This document shows, in pieces, positions 46,904 to 55,107 of a stretch of 64,000 bases of DNA; the stretch's first letter is position 1; each line of letters opens with the position of its first letter. Origin of the DNA: Reyranella sp. (GTDB lineage Bacteria > Pseudomonadota > Alphaproteobacteria > Reyranellales > Reyranellaceae); NCBI GenBank assembly GCA_029946105.1, contig JAQSDW010000002.1, positions 1 through 64,000 on the forward strand. The letters run 5' to 3'. The notes under the pieces were generated by a model, which saw only the letters and a list, made by a program, of their open reading frames with translations, was not told the origin of the DNA and did not search any database. Both the position numbers and the translations under genes were made by a program.

Positions 46904-46993
46904 GGACAGGTGGCCGAGCGGTTTAAGGCACACGCTTGGAAAGCGTGCGTGGTGTAACAGCCACCGCGGGTTCGAATCCCGCCCTGTCCGCCA
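46904..46993 (+). tRNA. tRNA-Ser(GGA)
   Basis: A 90-nt class II tRNA: acceptor GGACAGG/CCTGTCC, D-arm GGCCGAGCGGTTTAAGGC, anticodon loop TTGGAAA, a long variable arm GTGGTGTAACAGCCAC, T-arm GCGGGTTCGAATCCCGC, discriminator G and encoded CCA. Anticodon GGA reads UCC/UCU Ser codons. The accessory zone starts at its 3' end, a frequent integration site. Confidence 0.97.
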
Positions 46994-47096
46994 GCGAGGC
47001 TACGAACTCGCTCTCCAAGCGGCTACGCGTCGCAAATAAAGCCCGATTTCCGGGCGCATTCGCGGATAAAACCACCACCATGCGCCGCACAAATCG
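46992..47096 (+). repeat. 105-bp direct repeat, copy A (at tRNA-Ser 3' end)
   Basis: Matches 55322-55426 without gaps, about 72 of 105 positions by hand count. Both copies encode LRVA-(K)NA-F-G-x3-A-KT-x2-M-x-RT in one plus frame, so the match is partly at codon level. Copy A begins in the CCA of tRNA-Ser. Confidence 0.65.
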
Positions 47097-47415
47097 ACTC
47101 GAATTTCGATCGATTCGGGCACTTTCAGCGGGTTTTCTCCGGGCCATGATTGTCGAGTGGTTGTTCCCGATGCACGTCGACGAAACGCCGGCCGGCTTGT
47201 GACCGACGGTTTCGAGCTGGTGGAAAACAGAAAGTCTCACGCCGCGTGAACTGGAGAATCTTGTTGCTGCGCAACATTGCGGTGCAACGTCGATCGCCAT
47301 CGGCAATTAGAAATCCCGAGAATATGCGGCGGCCAGATGCCGTCATGTCTGCCGATCAGACATCGAAGGATGCACTCGCGGGCAGGAAGAGCGGCAGCAA
47401 CGTATAGGGTGGCGC
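46994..47415. other. Gene-free stretch after tRNA-Ser
   Basis: Apart from repeat copy A, this 420-bp stretch has no convincing gene. Short ORFs on both strands overlap the tRNA or have no family resemblance. Base composition is less GC-rich than the flanks, fitting a transferred or degraded origin. Confidence 0.5.
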
Positions 47416-47886
47416 TTATGTCTTGGCGTAGGCGATGCTCATGGTCTCGGCAACACATGCCGGACGTTCCTTGCCCTCGATCTCGACGGTCCATTGGTAT
47501 GTCATGCGAATGCCGCCGTTTGACATGTCGTCGGCGGCTAGCAGCTTCTGGCGGCCGCGGATGCGCGCACCAACCTGCACGGGGCTCGTGTAGCGCACTT
47601 TGTTCGAGCCATAATTTATACCGTTCCGCACATTGTCGATCTTGAGTACATCGCGGGCGAAGGTGGAGATCACGGCCAGGGTAAGATTACCGTGCGCGAT
47701 GGTCTTCCCATCCGGCATGTCCGTCTTGCAGCGCTCGACATCGACATGGATCCACTGATGGTCGCCACTTGCTTCGGCGAATACGTTGATGCGTTCCTGT
47801 GTCATGACCAGCCAGTCGCTGACCCCCAGTTCCTGACCGACCAGCGCTTTCATCGCCTGCGGACTCTCAACGATTCGCTTTGCCAC
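47416..47886 (-). CDS. MaoC family (R)-specific enoyl-CoA hydratase-like dehydratase
   Basis: Product of 156 aa from GTG 47886 with GGGAGGA upstream; the track GTG at 47931 is less likely. A single hot-dog fold with the hydratase dyad in FAEASGDHQWIHVD and RYTSPVQVGARIRG. It hydrates trans-2-enoyl-CoA or a related acyl-CoA. Same strand as the racemase-like and binding-protein-like genes upstream. Confidence 0.9.
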   Translation of the reverse strand: MAKRIVESPQAMKALVGQELGVSDWLVMTQERINVFAEASGDHQWIHVDVERCKTDMPDGKTIAHGNLTLAVISTFARDVLKIDNVRNGINYGSNKVRYTSPVQVGARIRGRQKLLAADDMSNGGIRMTYQWTVEIEGKERPACVAETMSIAYAKT

Positions 47887-48011
47887 GATGTCCTCCCTCA
47901 AACCAAACCAACACGGATCCTGTACTGTCACAGGGAGAGTTCACAAGCGCCTGCCGCGAACGCGTAGACATCGAGCCCGTATTGCGAGCGCCTTCCGAGC
48001 GATGCCCGGCG

Positions 48012-48674
48012 TCAACCCGTGATGGCAGCCCTGATGCGGTCGACCGCGGCATCGGGCGCGGTGAGCACGGTTGTCCCGACCGCGGCAGTGACTGCCGCCA
48101 GCGCACGCGACGTCGAGAAGTGCGCGAGCATGATGGCGTCGCAGTGCGCGAGCTCGGGCGCCCGCGCGGCGATCAGCGCGTTGTGCCGGACGGCGTCGCC
48201 CTTGCGCAACGCATCCATGGCCCCTTCGACGACGATCGTCTCGAGCGTCGCCGTGGCGCCCGCCTCACCGACGAACTGCTCGAACTCCTCCGTCATGGTC
48301 AGCACCGACGGCGCGAAGGTCGCGAGCATCCCGATCCGCCGTCCCCGGCCGATCGCCTTCCGGAACATCGCTTCGTTGGGCTTTAGCACGGGCACCGGCA
48401 GTTCCTGCGCCATGCGCTCGATCGCCGGCCCGAACGCCGAGCAGGTGACGAGGATCGCCTCGGCGCCGATGCGATGCGCGTAGCCGCCGAGCTCGACGAA
48501 GCGCTCGAACATGCGCGGCGTCAGGTCATGATCCTTGGCGCGATCGACCGACAGCGAGTCGTCGAGCAGGTTGACGATCTCGGCCTCGGGCCAGCGCATG
48601 GCGAACGCGTGCTGGATGGGTTCCACGGCGACGGGCGTCCCATGCAGGAGGACGACGCGGGGCTTCTTTGACAT
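48012..48674 (-). CDS. Aspartate/glutamate racemase superfamily protein
   Basis: Product of 220 aa. The first catalytic Cys is in ILVTCSAFGPAIERM. At the place of the second Cys the sequence reads DAIMLAHFSTSRA, with no Cys, so ordinary two-base racemisation is unlikely; arylmalonate decarboxylase and related members also have a single Cys. It lies 29 bp downstream of the substrate-binding-protein-like gene. Confidence 0.8.
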   Translation of the reverse strand: MSKKPRVVLLHGTPVAVEPIQHAFAMRWPEAEIVNLLDDSLSVDRAKDHDLTPRMFERFVELGGYAHRIGAEAILVTCSAFGPAIERMAQELPVPVLKPNEAMFRKAIGRGRRIGMLATFAPSVLTMTEEFEQFVGEAGATATLETIVVEGAMDALRKGDAVRHNALIAARAPELAHCDAIMLAHFSTSRALAAVTAAVGTTVLTAPDAAVDRIRAAITG

Positions 48675-48703
48675 GCGACCGGTCCTTCGAAAGGAGAGCG
48701 TTT

Positions 48704-49411
48704 TCAGGAATGAAGCAGGCGGGATACCAAACCACCATCGCCATAGGCCTTCGCCGCGGCGGGCGAGGCGAGCAGCGCCATCAGCGCGGCGGCACCGTCG
48801 GCGTTCGTGGCATCGGCAAAGATGGCGGCATCGAAGGTAGAGACGGTCTGGACCTCCGAGGGAAACGGACCGGCGACGGCGACGCCGGGGACCGACATCA
48901 GTTCGCTCACCTGCTGGATCGCAATGTCGGCCTCTCCGCTCGCGACCTTCTCGCCGGTGAAGCCCATCGGGATAGCGACGGCGCGCGCGTTGACCTCCGC
49001 GGCAATACCCAGCCGCTCGACCAGCCCGGTGAAGTAGATGCCGCTCGCACCCGCCCGGGAGTAGGCCACCCTCGCGCCGACCAGCGCCCGCTTAAACGCC
49101 TCGACCGTCGAGACGTCGGGCTTCGGCGTGCCCTCGCGGACGCCGACGCCCAGGATCGAGTCGGCGAGACAGACGCGAGTCTCGGGACGCACGATGCGGT
49201 CGGCGCAGAGCTTGTCCATGGAGCCGTCGATGGCGATGACGACGTCGGCGCGCTGCCCTTCGGCGATCGACTTCATGATGGCCGTGGTCGGACGCCAATC
49301 GACCTCCAGGCGATAGGGCGATGCGGCCTCGAAGGCCGGTTTCAGCCAGCGATTGACGGCCACCTCGAGGGCGAGCCCGCTCATGACGGCGACAGACGAC
49401 GGCGATGCCAC
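48704..49411 (-). CDS. ModA-like substrate-binding protein without signal peptide
   Basis: Product of 235 aa from GTG 49411 (GAGG upstream). The fold is that of molybdate/extracellular solute-binding proteins: VMSGLALEVAVNRWLKPAFE, GQRADVVIAI, RVAYSRAGASGIYF and SGEADIAIQQ. There is no signal sequence and no permease or ATPase nearby, so it probably acts in the cytosol, perhaps as a sensor. Ligand unknown. Confidence 0.78.
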   Translation of the reverse strand: MASPSSVAVMSGLALEVAVNRWLKPAFEAASPYRLEVDWRPTTAIMKSIAEGQRADVVIAIDGSMDKLCADRIVRPETRVCLADSILGVGVREGTPKPDVSTVEAFKRALVGARVAYSRAGASGIYFTGLVERLGIAAEVNARAVAIPMGFTGEKVASGEADIAIQQVSELMSVPGVAVAGPFPSEVQTVSTFDAAIFADATNADGAAALMALLASPAAAKAYGDGGLVSRLLHS

Positions 49412-49799
49412 TGGACCTCACTCCTCGCACAACAGACAATGGACAACGCCAATATAGCGCGATGCAGCCGTGGACGGCGGTAAAAGTTGATCTAGAGCTG
49501 ATCTCCGTGGACGGGCACGAGAACGCGCGGGCCCAGTATTTTGCCCGCGTCCCGCCATGACAGCCGAGAGACCACGAGAGGTCTATCTCGAGCATCTCCA
49601 ACGTCTCGGGTAGCCCGCGCTCCTGTTCACCGCCAAACATCAGGGGAGTGAGAGGGCGTGCGCGGAGCACTGCGACTTTCCTGGTGTCATATGACTGAAG
49701 ACCTTGATTGGAGCTTGGTAACGAAGCGACTGAAGTCACTCATTTAACGCAGCAGTCGACGCAGTGATGGAGCGCGGCAGAAGGCTGCCAGCGCTGAAA
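49412..49799. other. Gene-free stretch before the RES toxin gene
   Basis: No intact gene. The minus strand between about 49611 and 49665 carries a possible cysteine desulfurase fragment, given separately. Composition shifts toward lower GC towards 49700-49800. Confidence 0.45.
49611..49665 (-). pseudogene. Possible cysteine desulfurase (NifS/IscS) fragment
   Basis: One minus frame reads RARPLTPLMFGGEQERGL, close to the RRxPRVxLTPLMFGGGQERGL segment of NifS-type desulfurases. No further similarity is seen on either side. If real it is a short relic. Confidence 0.35.
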
Positions 49800-50399
49800 T
49801 CAAATGAGAGCGATATTGAAGTCCGTGAGTATAGCACCCAGTTCGGGGCGGGCTGCGAGCCTTGGTGCGGCTCGCGCTACGAGCTTGCCAACCGCCCGAT
49901 CATAGAGAGCGATATTGCGCTCTTCGTTTAGCCTTGAACTATAAAGTACACCGTCTGGCTTGGTGGAGTGTTCGTAGAACGCCTTTGACCATATCTGCGC
50001 CAACGTTTGGTCCGAAGCTCCTGTCACATCGGTGGGAACGCGTAGAAGCAGATGCCCGTCACCTGTTAAGTCGACCAGGTTCAGGATCTGTCCGAGCTCG
50101 ATGTCAGCACAAAGGTATGAGTCTAATTCTGACTGCGAGAGGGGAAACGGATTGATTGTAGCTACGGCGCGATCACGCAAGACAACCTCCGCGAAGGCTA
50201 CTTTGGCGGACGAGCCCAGATAGACGAGGCCAAATTGCGTTCCCGTAGGATCGCTAAATCGACTTTTCGACCGTCCAAAACCTAACGGATCCGGATGTAC
50301 TGACTTGTAGATTCGTTGCCATAGAGAGCTGGCGGGCTCGGCTGCTAAGGGAAGAGGTTGTCGCGCGAAATCTGCTGGAGGAAGCGCACCGCCACTCAT
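49800..50399 (-). CDS. RES domain toxin
   Basis: Product of 199 aa. The RES fold is indicated by RIYKSVHPDPLGFG (Arg29), GLVYLGSSAKVAFAEVVLRD (Tyr60, Glu71) and GVLYSSRLN (Ser154/155), the residues for which the family is named. RES toxins degrade NAD+ and stop growth. The start is 2 bp after the antitoxin stop, the usual antitoxin-first order. Codon use is visibly less GC-rich than the core genes. Confidence 0.9.
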   Translation of the reverse strand: MSGGALPPADFARQPLPLAAEPASSLWQRIYKSVHPDPLGFGRSKSRFSDPTGTQFGLVYLGSSAKVAFAEVVLRDRAVATINPFPLSQSELDSYLCADIELGQILNLVDLTGDGHLLLRVPTDVTGASDQTLAQIWSKAFYEHSTKPDGVLYSSRLNEERNIALYDRAVGKLVARAAPRLAARPELGAILTDFNIALI

Positions 50400-50401
50400 G
50401 G

Positions 50402-51139
50402 TTAGGCGAACACGCCGTTCTTCAGATTGCGGGCAGCGTTCTCTACCTCCTCTATGTGTCCTGCCTTCATCTCTTCTAAAGCTGTCTTTCCTGCCAACTC
50501 GTTATGGGGCTGACGAAGGAAGCGAAAAACTGTCCACGGGTCGTTATCAAGGATTGAAAAGATGGCCTTTAACCCAGGCAGCGGCTGACCATTGTCGGTG
50601 ATCTGCCACTTGGGAAAGCGAACGCCGCGAGTAGCGCCTTCAAGTCCTAGAAGGTCGCCAGTCTTTCGTCGCTGGTTTACAGTCTCTGGGGACATACCAA
50701 TCAGGGACGCAAATTCTCTGCCGGGGAGCATCTCTGGGTCCCGCATGAGGCTAGCAACGTATTGCTCACCCCGTTCCTTCGCAGCAGCTAGGGCATCGTT
50801 GGGCACAACGCGGCTTGACGGTAGTGAAGTGATTTTCGGCTCAGCCTTGTTGGGCGCAATCTCAATCTTAAGGTCGATCGACTCACCCAGACGTTCCGCG
50901 CGCAGAGCCGCTTCGGCGATGCGGTCAAGAACTTTGCGCACCAATTTAGGGCGCCCCTCTAACGTCTTCATCGAAGACTTCTTCACTATCAGGCCGGAAA
51001 TCACCACCCGATTCTTTATCTTACCGGAAGTGAAATTCGCCTTGGCCTTGGTGGGCGCGAAGTCTTTCACGACAAGATACCCAAGCGCAGTGGGCTTCTT
51101 CGACGGGGTACTTCCTTTGCCGTGTTTTGCAGTGGACAT
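50402..51139 (-). CDS. RES-type antitoxin (Xre/MbcA/ParS-like) with long N-terminal extension
   Basis: Product of 245 aa. A helix-turn-helix-like segment at about 141-165 (REFASLIGMSPETVNQRRKTG) and a C-terminal DUF2384-like region (DNDPWTVFRFLRQPHNEL) match RES antitoxins. The first 130 residues, which are Lys-rich and include IDLKIEIAPN, are not part of the usual antitoxin and are unexplained. It should bind the RES toxin and repress the operon, probably at the 9-bp iterons upstream. Confidence 0.82.
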   Translation of the reverse strand: MSTAKHGKGSTPSKKPTALGYLVVKDFAPTKAKANFTSGKIKNRVVISGLIVKKSSMKTLEGRPKLVRKVLDRIAEAALRAERLGESIDLKIEIAPNKAEPKITSLPSSRVVPNDALAAAKERGEQYVASLMRDPEMLPGREFASLIGMSPETVNQRRKTGDLLGLEGATRGVRFPKWQITDNGQPLPGLKAIFSILDNDPWTVFRFLRQPHNELAGKTALEEMKAGHIEEVENAARNLKNGVFA

Positions 51140-51432
51140 CTGTCAATTCCCTCTTTCCTCCACAAAGTGGGGTCTGGATGACATCTTGTCAAGTTCGTCC
51201 GATTTGTCCATTTCGTCCAAATTAGGGCATGTATGCGTTTTCAAAGCATCTGCACTCCTATTCACCAACGAACCCTTCTCTCAAATTCCTGCTCGTGCCA
51301 ACCAGTCGTAACGCGCTCGGCTGAGGTACGCACGCTTCACGCGCTCGTTTTCCGGATTGAAGTTCACAGCCATTTGGTCGGTCCTCTAGAGTCACAATCT
51401 ACGGAGAGGCAGCCCCCCTCTCCTATGCGCCG
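51140..51432. other. Regulatory gap upstream of the toxin-antitoxin operon
   Basis: Holds the iterons at 51185-51220 and GGGAA/AGGAAAGAGGG before the antitoxin start. No gene is convincing. The sequence is AT-richer than the genome average. Confidence 0.5.
51185..51220 (-). promoter_or_regulatory. 9-bp iterons upstream of the RES/Xre operon
   Basis: On the minus strand four 9-bp units in exact register: TTGGACGAA, ATGGACAAA, TCGGACGAA, CTTGACAAG (last one degenerate). They lie 46-81 bp before the antitoxin start and include a TTGACA that could be the -35 box. They are the likely operator for autoregulation. Confidence 0.65.
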
Positions 51433-51666
51433 CTAGCTCTGCGCCACCGTCACCGCGATTCCCGGAAAAACGACAGGGAGAGCAGCGATACGGACGCGCC
51501 GATACATGAGCTTTTCGCAGGTCGGACATATCGCCCGCAGATTGCCGGTCACGGTCGTAAGGTCGACCAGTTCGGCCATGTCACCCGCCGGCCGCTTGGG
51601 CTCACGACACTTCAGACAATAGATGGTTGCGGGCGGGCATTGACGCTTAGCCGACGACGCTCGCAA
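51433..51666 (-). CDS. Small zinc-ribbon-like protein
   Basis: Product of up to 77 aa with two CxxC pairs, IYCLKCREPKRPAGDMAELV and AICPTCEKLMYRRV, likely binding one zinc. Such proteins are common in mobile or prophage regions of alphaproteobacteria. Only a TTG is available as start (51666), so the true N-terminus may differ or be truncated. Function unknown. Confidence 0.6.
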   Translation of the reverse strand: MRASSAKRQCPPATIYCLKCREPKRPAGDMAELVDLTTVTGNLRAICPTCEKLMYRRVRIAALPVVFPGIAVTVAQS

Positions 51667-52154
51667 CTTTATCGGTTCGCGGCGTCGAAGCAGACCTTCT
51701 GGGTGGCTACTTCGATGGAGGCCCAGTCAAACCGAAGCCACTCTCAACTTCAGGGTTAGGCCGAAAACACTCGGTTTCGACATGATTGACTGGATGGGCC
51801 GGTAGCGAGCGCGGTGACGCGGTAGTGAGGACTCATCAATGTCTCAGGCGTATCCGGCCTTCAGTGCATACCCCTGCTGGGGACTCAGGCGAGATTGCGT
51901 TCAATCCTTCATACCAAGCTTGGAGGTCGATACTCTGACCATCGCCGAGAAGCTTTCGGGGCGGCGTTTCGATCAGGTCTGCCCGACCCATGCGCGTCAG
52001 GGCCAGAGCCGCGGCCCGCCCATCCCAGGAGTCATGCTGGCGCTCAGCGCGCTGCAGGACCGCGAGACCGGCCGAAAGAGGGCCGGCTTCCGTCGAGAAG
52101 GCGACGCCGATCTCCCCCATGCGTTCGGCGCCGCGAACGGCTACAAGGTCGCCG
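51667..52154. other. Gene-poor stretch before the COG2509 flavoprotein
   Basis: No intact gene is recognised. A minus ORF (51836-52294, 152 aa) has coding-like codon use in its second half but no family resemblance, and overlaps the 5' end of the flavoprotein gene. It may be the remnant of a displaced gene. Confidence 0.4.
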
Positions 52155-53762
52155 ATGTTGCGCCTGTCCGAAATCAAACTGCCCCTCGACCATCCGCCCG
52201 AGGGCCTGCCCGCCGCGATCGCCGCGCGCCTCGGCGTGCCGCCGAGCGATCTCATCACCTGGTCGGTGTGGAAGCGGGCGCATGACGCGCGCAAGAAGTC
52301 GGCGATCCTGAAGGTCTATATCCTCGACGTCGAGGTGACGGGTGAGGCCGCCGTGCTGACCAGGTTCGCGAACGACCCGCATGTGAAGCCTACGCCAGAC
52401 GTCGCCTATCGTCCCGTCGCCGTCGCGCCCAAGACCCAGCGCCTGAGGCCGGTGGTGATCGGGGCCGGGCCGTGCGGCCTGTTTGCCGGGCTGATCCTGG
52501 CCGAGATGGGCTTCAAGCCGATCATCCTCGACCGCGGCAAGGTGGTGCGGGAGCGGACCAAGGACACCTGGGAGCTCTGGCGCAAGGGCCAGCTGAACCC
52601 GGAATCCAACGTGCAATTCGGCGAGGGTGGCGCGGGGACCTTCTCGGACGGCAAGCTCTACAGCCAGATCAAGGATCCGCGCTTCCTGGCGCGCAAGGTG
52701 CTGACCGAGTTCGTCACAGCCGGGGCGCCGCAGGAAATCCTGACCGAGGCCCACCCGCACATTGGCACCTTCCGTCTGGTGACGATGGTCGAGGCCATGC
52801 GCGAAAAGATCGAGGCGCTGGGCGGTGAGTACCGCTTCGAGCACCGGGTCACCGACATTGAGCTCGACAAGGGCGCCATCCGGGGCGTGCGCCTGCACAC
52901 CGGCGAGACGCTGGAGGCCGACCATGTGGTCTTCGCCATCGGCCATTCGTCGCGCGACACCTTCCAGACCCTCTACGACCGGGGCGTCCATATCGAGGCC
53001 AAGCCGTTCTCGATCGGCTTCCGTATCGAGCACCCACAGACGTGGATAGACCGGGCGCTGTTTGGCCCCTGTGCCGGGCACCCCGACCTGGGGGCTGCGG
53101 CCTATTCACTCTCGCACCACTGCAGCAACGGCCGCACGGTCTACAGTTTCTGTATGTGCCCCGGCGGCACGGTGGTGGCGGCGACCAGCGAGCCCGGCCT
53201 CGTGGTGACCAACGGCATGAGCCAGTATTCGCGCAACGAGCGTAACGCCAACTCCGGCTTTGTGGTCGGCATCTCGCCCCAGGACTATGGCAGCGACCAC
53301 CCGCTGGCGGGCCTCGCGCTGCAACGCGAGTTGGAGAGCCGAGCCTATGTGGCCGGCGGCGGTGACTATTTCGCGCCCGGCCAACTGGTCGGTGACTTCC
53401 TGGCGGGCCGCCCCTCGACCGAACTGGGAGAGGTCGTTCCCAGCTACAAGCCAGGTGTGCGCCCGACCGATCTGGCGTCGCTGATGCCGGACTATGTGAT
53501 CGCCGCCATGCGTGAGGCCTTGCCCGTCTTCGGCCGCAAGATCGCCCGCTACGACGACGCCCAGGCTGTCCTGACAGGTGTCGAGACCCGCAGTTCGTCC
53601 CCGATCCGCATGACCCGCGGCCCCGACTTCCAGAGCCTGAACGTGCGCGGCCTGTTCCCGGCCGGCGAAGGCGCCGGCTATGCGGGCGGCATCCTCTCGG
53701 CCGCCGTCGACGGCATCAAGGTGGCCGAGGCGGTGGCGAGGTCGATGGTGGGCGAGGCGTAA
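52155..53762 (+). CDS. FAD-dependent dehydrogenase, COG2509 type
   Basis: Product of 535 aa from ATG 52155; the track start at 51990 is too early. An N-terminal RNA-binding-like segment (1-90) is followed by a Rossmann FAD site RPVVIGAGPCGLFAGLILAE, then FGEGGAGTFSDGKL and a final LFPAGEGAGYAGGILSAAVDGI. The family is a large cytosolic flavoprotein of unsettled function, sometimes implicated in tRNA or anaerobic metabolism. GC content is again typical of the core genome. Confidence 0.92.
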   Translation: MLRLSEIKLPLDHPPEGLPAAIAARLGVPPSDLITWSVWKRAHDARKKSAILKVYILDVEVTGEAAVLTRFANDPHVKPTPDVAYRPVAVAPKTQRLRPVVIGAGPCGLFAGLILAEMGFKPIILDRGKVVRERTKDTWELWRKGQLNPESNVQFGEGGAGTFSDGKLYSQIKDPRFLARKVLTEFVTAGAPQEILTEAHPHIGTFRLVTMVEAMREKIEALGGEYRFEHRVTDIELDKGAIRGVRLHTGETLEADHVVFAIGHSSRDTFQTLYDRGVHIEAKPFSIGFRIEHPQTWIDRALFGPCAGHPDLGAAAYSLSHHCSNGRTVYSFCMCPGGTVVAATSEPGLVVTNGMSQYSRNERNANSGFVVGISPQDYGSDHPLAGLALQRELESRAYVAGGGDYFAPGQLVGDFLAGRPSTELGEVVPSYKPGVRPTDLASLMPDYVIAAMREALPVFGRKIARYDDAQAVLTGVETRSSSPIRMTRGPDFQSLNVRGLFPAGEGAGYAGGILSAAVDGIKVAEAVARSMVGEA

Positions 53763-53839
53763 GAGAATTTAACCCCGCGCTAAAGCCGACATTCGGCGTG
53801 GAATGGCGTTGCATGGCTGCTGCGTCGCGGTCTGTCGAA

Positions 53840-53890
53840 GGCGCGCCCGGAAGGAGTCGAACCTCCAGCCTTCTGATTCGTAGTCAGAAG
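53840..53890 (-). pseudogene. Truncated tRNA-Arg(ACG) 3' end, likely attachment-site scar
   Basis: On the minus strand: anticodon arm TTCTGA-CTACGAA-TCAGAA (anticodon ACG), variable loop, T-arm with GGTTCGA and acceptor half GGGCGCG. The 5' acceptor strand, D-arm and CCA are missing; the upstream sequence is unrelated. Integrases that target tRNA genes leave exactly such 3' copies at the far end of the element. Confidence 0.8.
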
Positions 53891-53955
53891 ACTGTCGGGG
53901 ACTTTGTCAGGGACTCTGCCGCAAACATGGGGCCAACCCAGGCTGCGGCGCGGAC

Positions 53956-54231
53956 CTAGAGGCGAACGAGCACGGACAGCTGCTCGCGAGTCCCGACGCT
54001 CAAGGCTTCAAAGGGCTCCTCTCGACCGTCTCGGGCAACGCCGGTGATTTCCAGTGTCTCTTCATCAAGCGTTATGCGCGCTTCCGGCATCAAAAGGCGA
54101 AGGAACGGATTCACGCGTTCGATGACCGGTCCAAGGAACGCCTCCTTGGCATCGCGTTCGGCACTGGCGAGCGATTGACGTATCCATAGCGCTCTGCGAG
54201 CGCACCGGAGAAGTCGTCCGCCCGACATCAA
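53956..54231 (-). pseudogene. Fragment of a large AAA/SMC-like ATPase
   Basis: 91 aa that read ITLDEETLEITGVARDGREEPFEALSVGTREQLSVLVRL (partial quotes), matching the region before the Walker B/signature part of large bacterial ATP-binding proteins (LSVGTREQL..LVRLA). The frame stops right after VRL, 65 bp from the tRNA-Arg scar, so the gene was cut there. N-terminal parts are also missing. Confidence 0.6.
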
Positions 54232-54453
54232 GATTGGCTAGGGGGAACGTTAGAGTGTGGGGCGTCATCACCCGTTCGATCCGCATGCTGTGAGCGCCCC
54301 ATACCAAGGTATAGGCGGGCTACACGTAGTGCCGGACCGCACCATATCCCTGCAGCATGGCCACGAAATGGGGAAGGGGCGAAACTCCATCGCATCGAAG
54401 CCGCGCCAGTGCGATCTGCATCCCCTGGGGCTCCAGCAGTTAGAGGCATCATC
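54232..54453. other. Non-coding gap upstream of the DUF1330 gene
   Basis: Contains a small palindrome ATACC-AA-GGTAT at 54301-54312 and no recognisable gene. It may include the promoter of the DUF1330 gene. Confidence 0.4.
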
Positions 54454-54804
54454 ATGACGACCTATCTCATTAACCACCTGCGCATTCCCGCCGACATGCC
54501 CAACGCAGCGGGCCTGGACTACCTGGAGCAGGTCGAGGCGACTGTGGAATCCTATGGCGGCAAGTGGCTCGCCCAAGGGCCGGGCGATGTCATCGAGGGC
54601 GCGTGGCCCGGTTCGGTGGTGCACATGGAGTTCCCTGATCGTGCCGCGGCGACGGCGTGGTACGACTCTGCCGCCTATCGGGCTATCCGGCCGCTCCGGA
54701 CCCGCAACGCCATCTCCGACATCATCCTGATCGACCACCTCCCCGATGGCTTCACCATCAAGGCGTTCGCCGCCAGCATCCGCGACGCGATCGGCAAGGG
54801 CTGA
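54454..54804 (+). CDS. DUF1330 domain-containing protein
   Basis: Product of 116 aa from ATG 54454; the track start at 54409 lacks support. A dimeric alpha/beta ferredoxin-like fold with YLEQVEATVESYGGKWLAQG and FPDRAAATAWYDSAAYRAI, both DUF1330 landmarks. Enzymatic role unknown. It seems intact although it lies among remnants. Confidence 0.88.
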   Translation: MTTYLINHLRIPADMPNAAGLDYLEQVEATVESYGGKWLAQGPGDVIEGAWPGSVVHMEFPDRAAATAWYDSAAYRAIRPLRTRNAISDIILIDHLPDGFTIKAFAASIRDAIGKG

Positions 54805-54820
54805 GGTGGGGGTGGCGGGG

Positions 54821-55047
54821 CTCTACGCGCTGGTCGATGCAACAACTTCTATGCCTCGTGCGAGCGCGTGTTCCAGCCGGCGCTGCGCGGGCGGCCCGTC
54901 GTCGTGCTCTCCAACAGCGACGCTGCGTTATCGCCCGGTCCAATGAGCCCAAGGCAGTAGGCATTGAGATGGGCGCGCCCTGGCACCTCCACAGGAAGCG
55001 CTTTGACGAACAGGGCGTCGTCGTTCGCTCAAGCAATTACACGCTCT
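54821..55047 (+). pseudogene. umuC (DNA polymerase V catalytic subunit) relic
   Basis: Three frames in turn read LYALVD, NNFYASCERVFQPALRGRPVVVLSN and VIARSNEPKAVGIEMGAPWH...VVVRSSNYTL, the start of UmuC. Two single-base deletions, near 54839 (TGC to GC) and 54921 (GGC to GC), explain the shifts. The catalytic Asp is in the first segment. Only the first 75 or so residues of about 420 remain; the rest is replaced by unrelated sequence after 55047. Confidence 0.85.
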
Positions 55048-55107
55048 CGCGTCGAATGGGGCGATGCGCCGCCGACGATGTCTGGGGCGGACGATCTACC
55101 TCTCTCG

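Noticed and set aside
46923-47306. ORFs overlapping tRNA-Ser on both strands
   Set aside because: They include tRNA sequence and have no domain; the RNA gene explains the conservation.
51836-52294. 152-aa minus ORF before the flavoprotein gene
   Set aside because: Codon use is partly gene-like but it overlaps the flavoprotein start and no family could be recognised, so it is only mentioned as a possible remnant.
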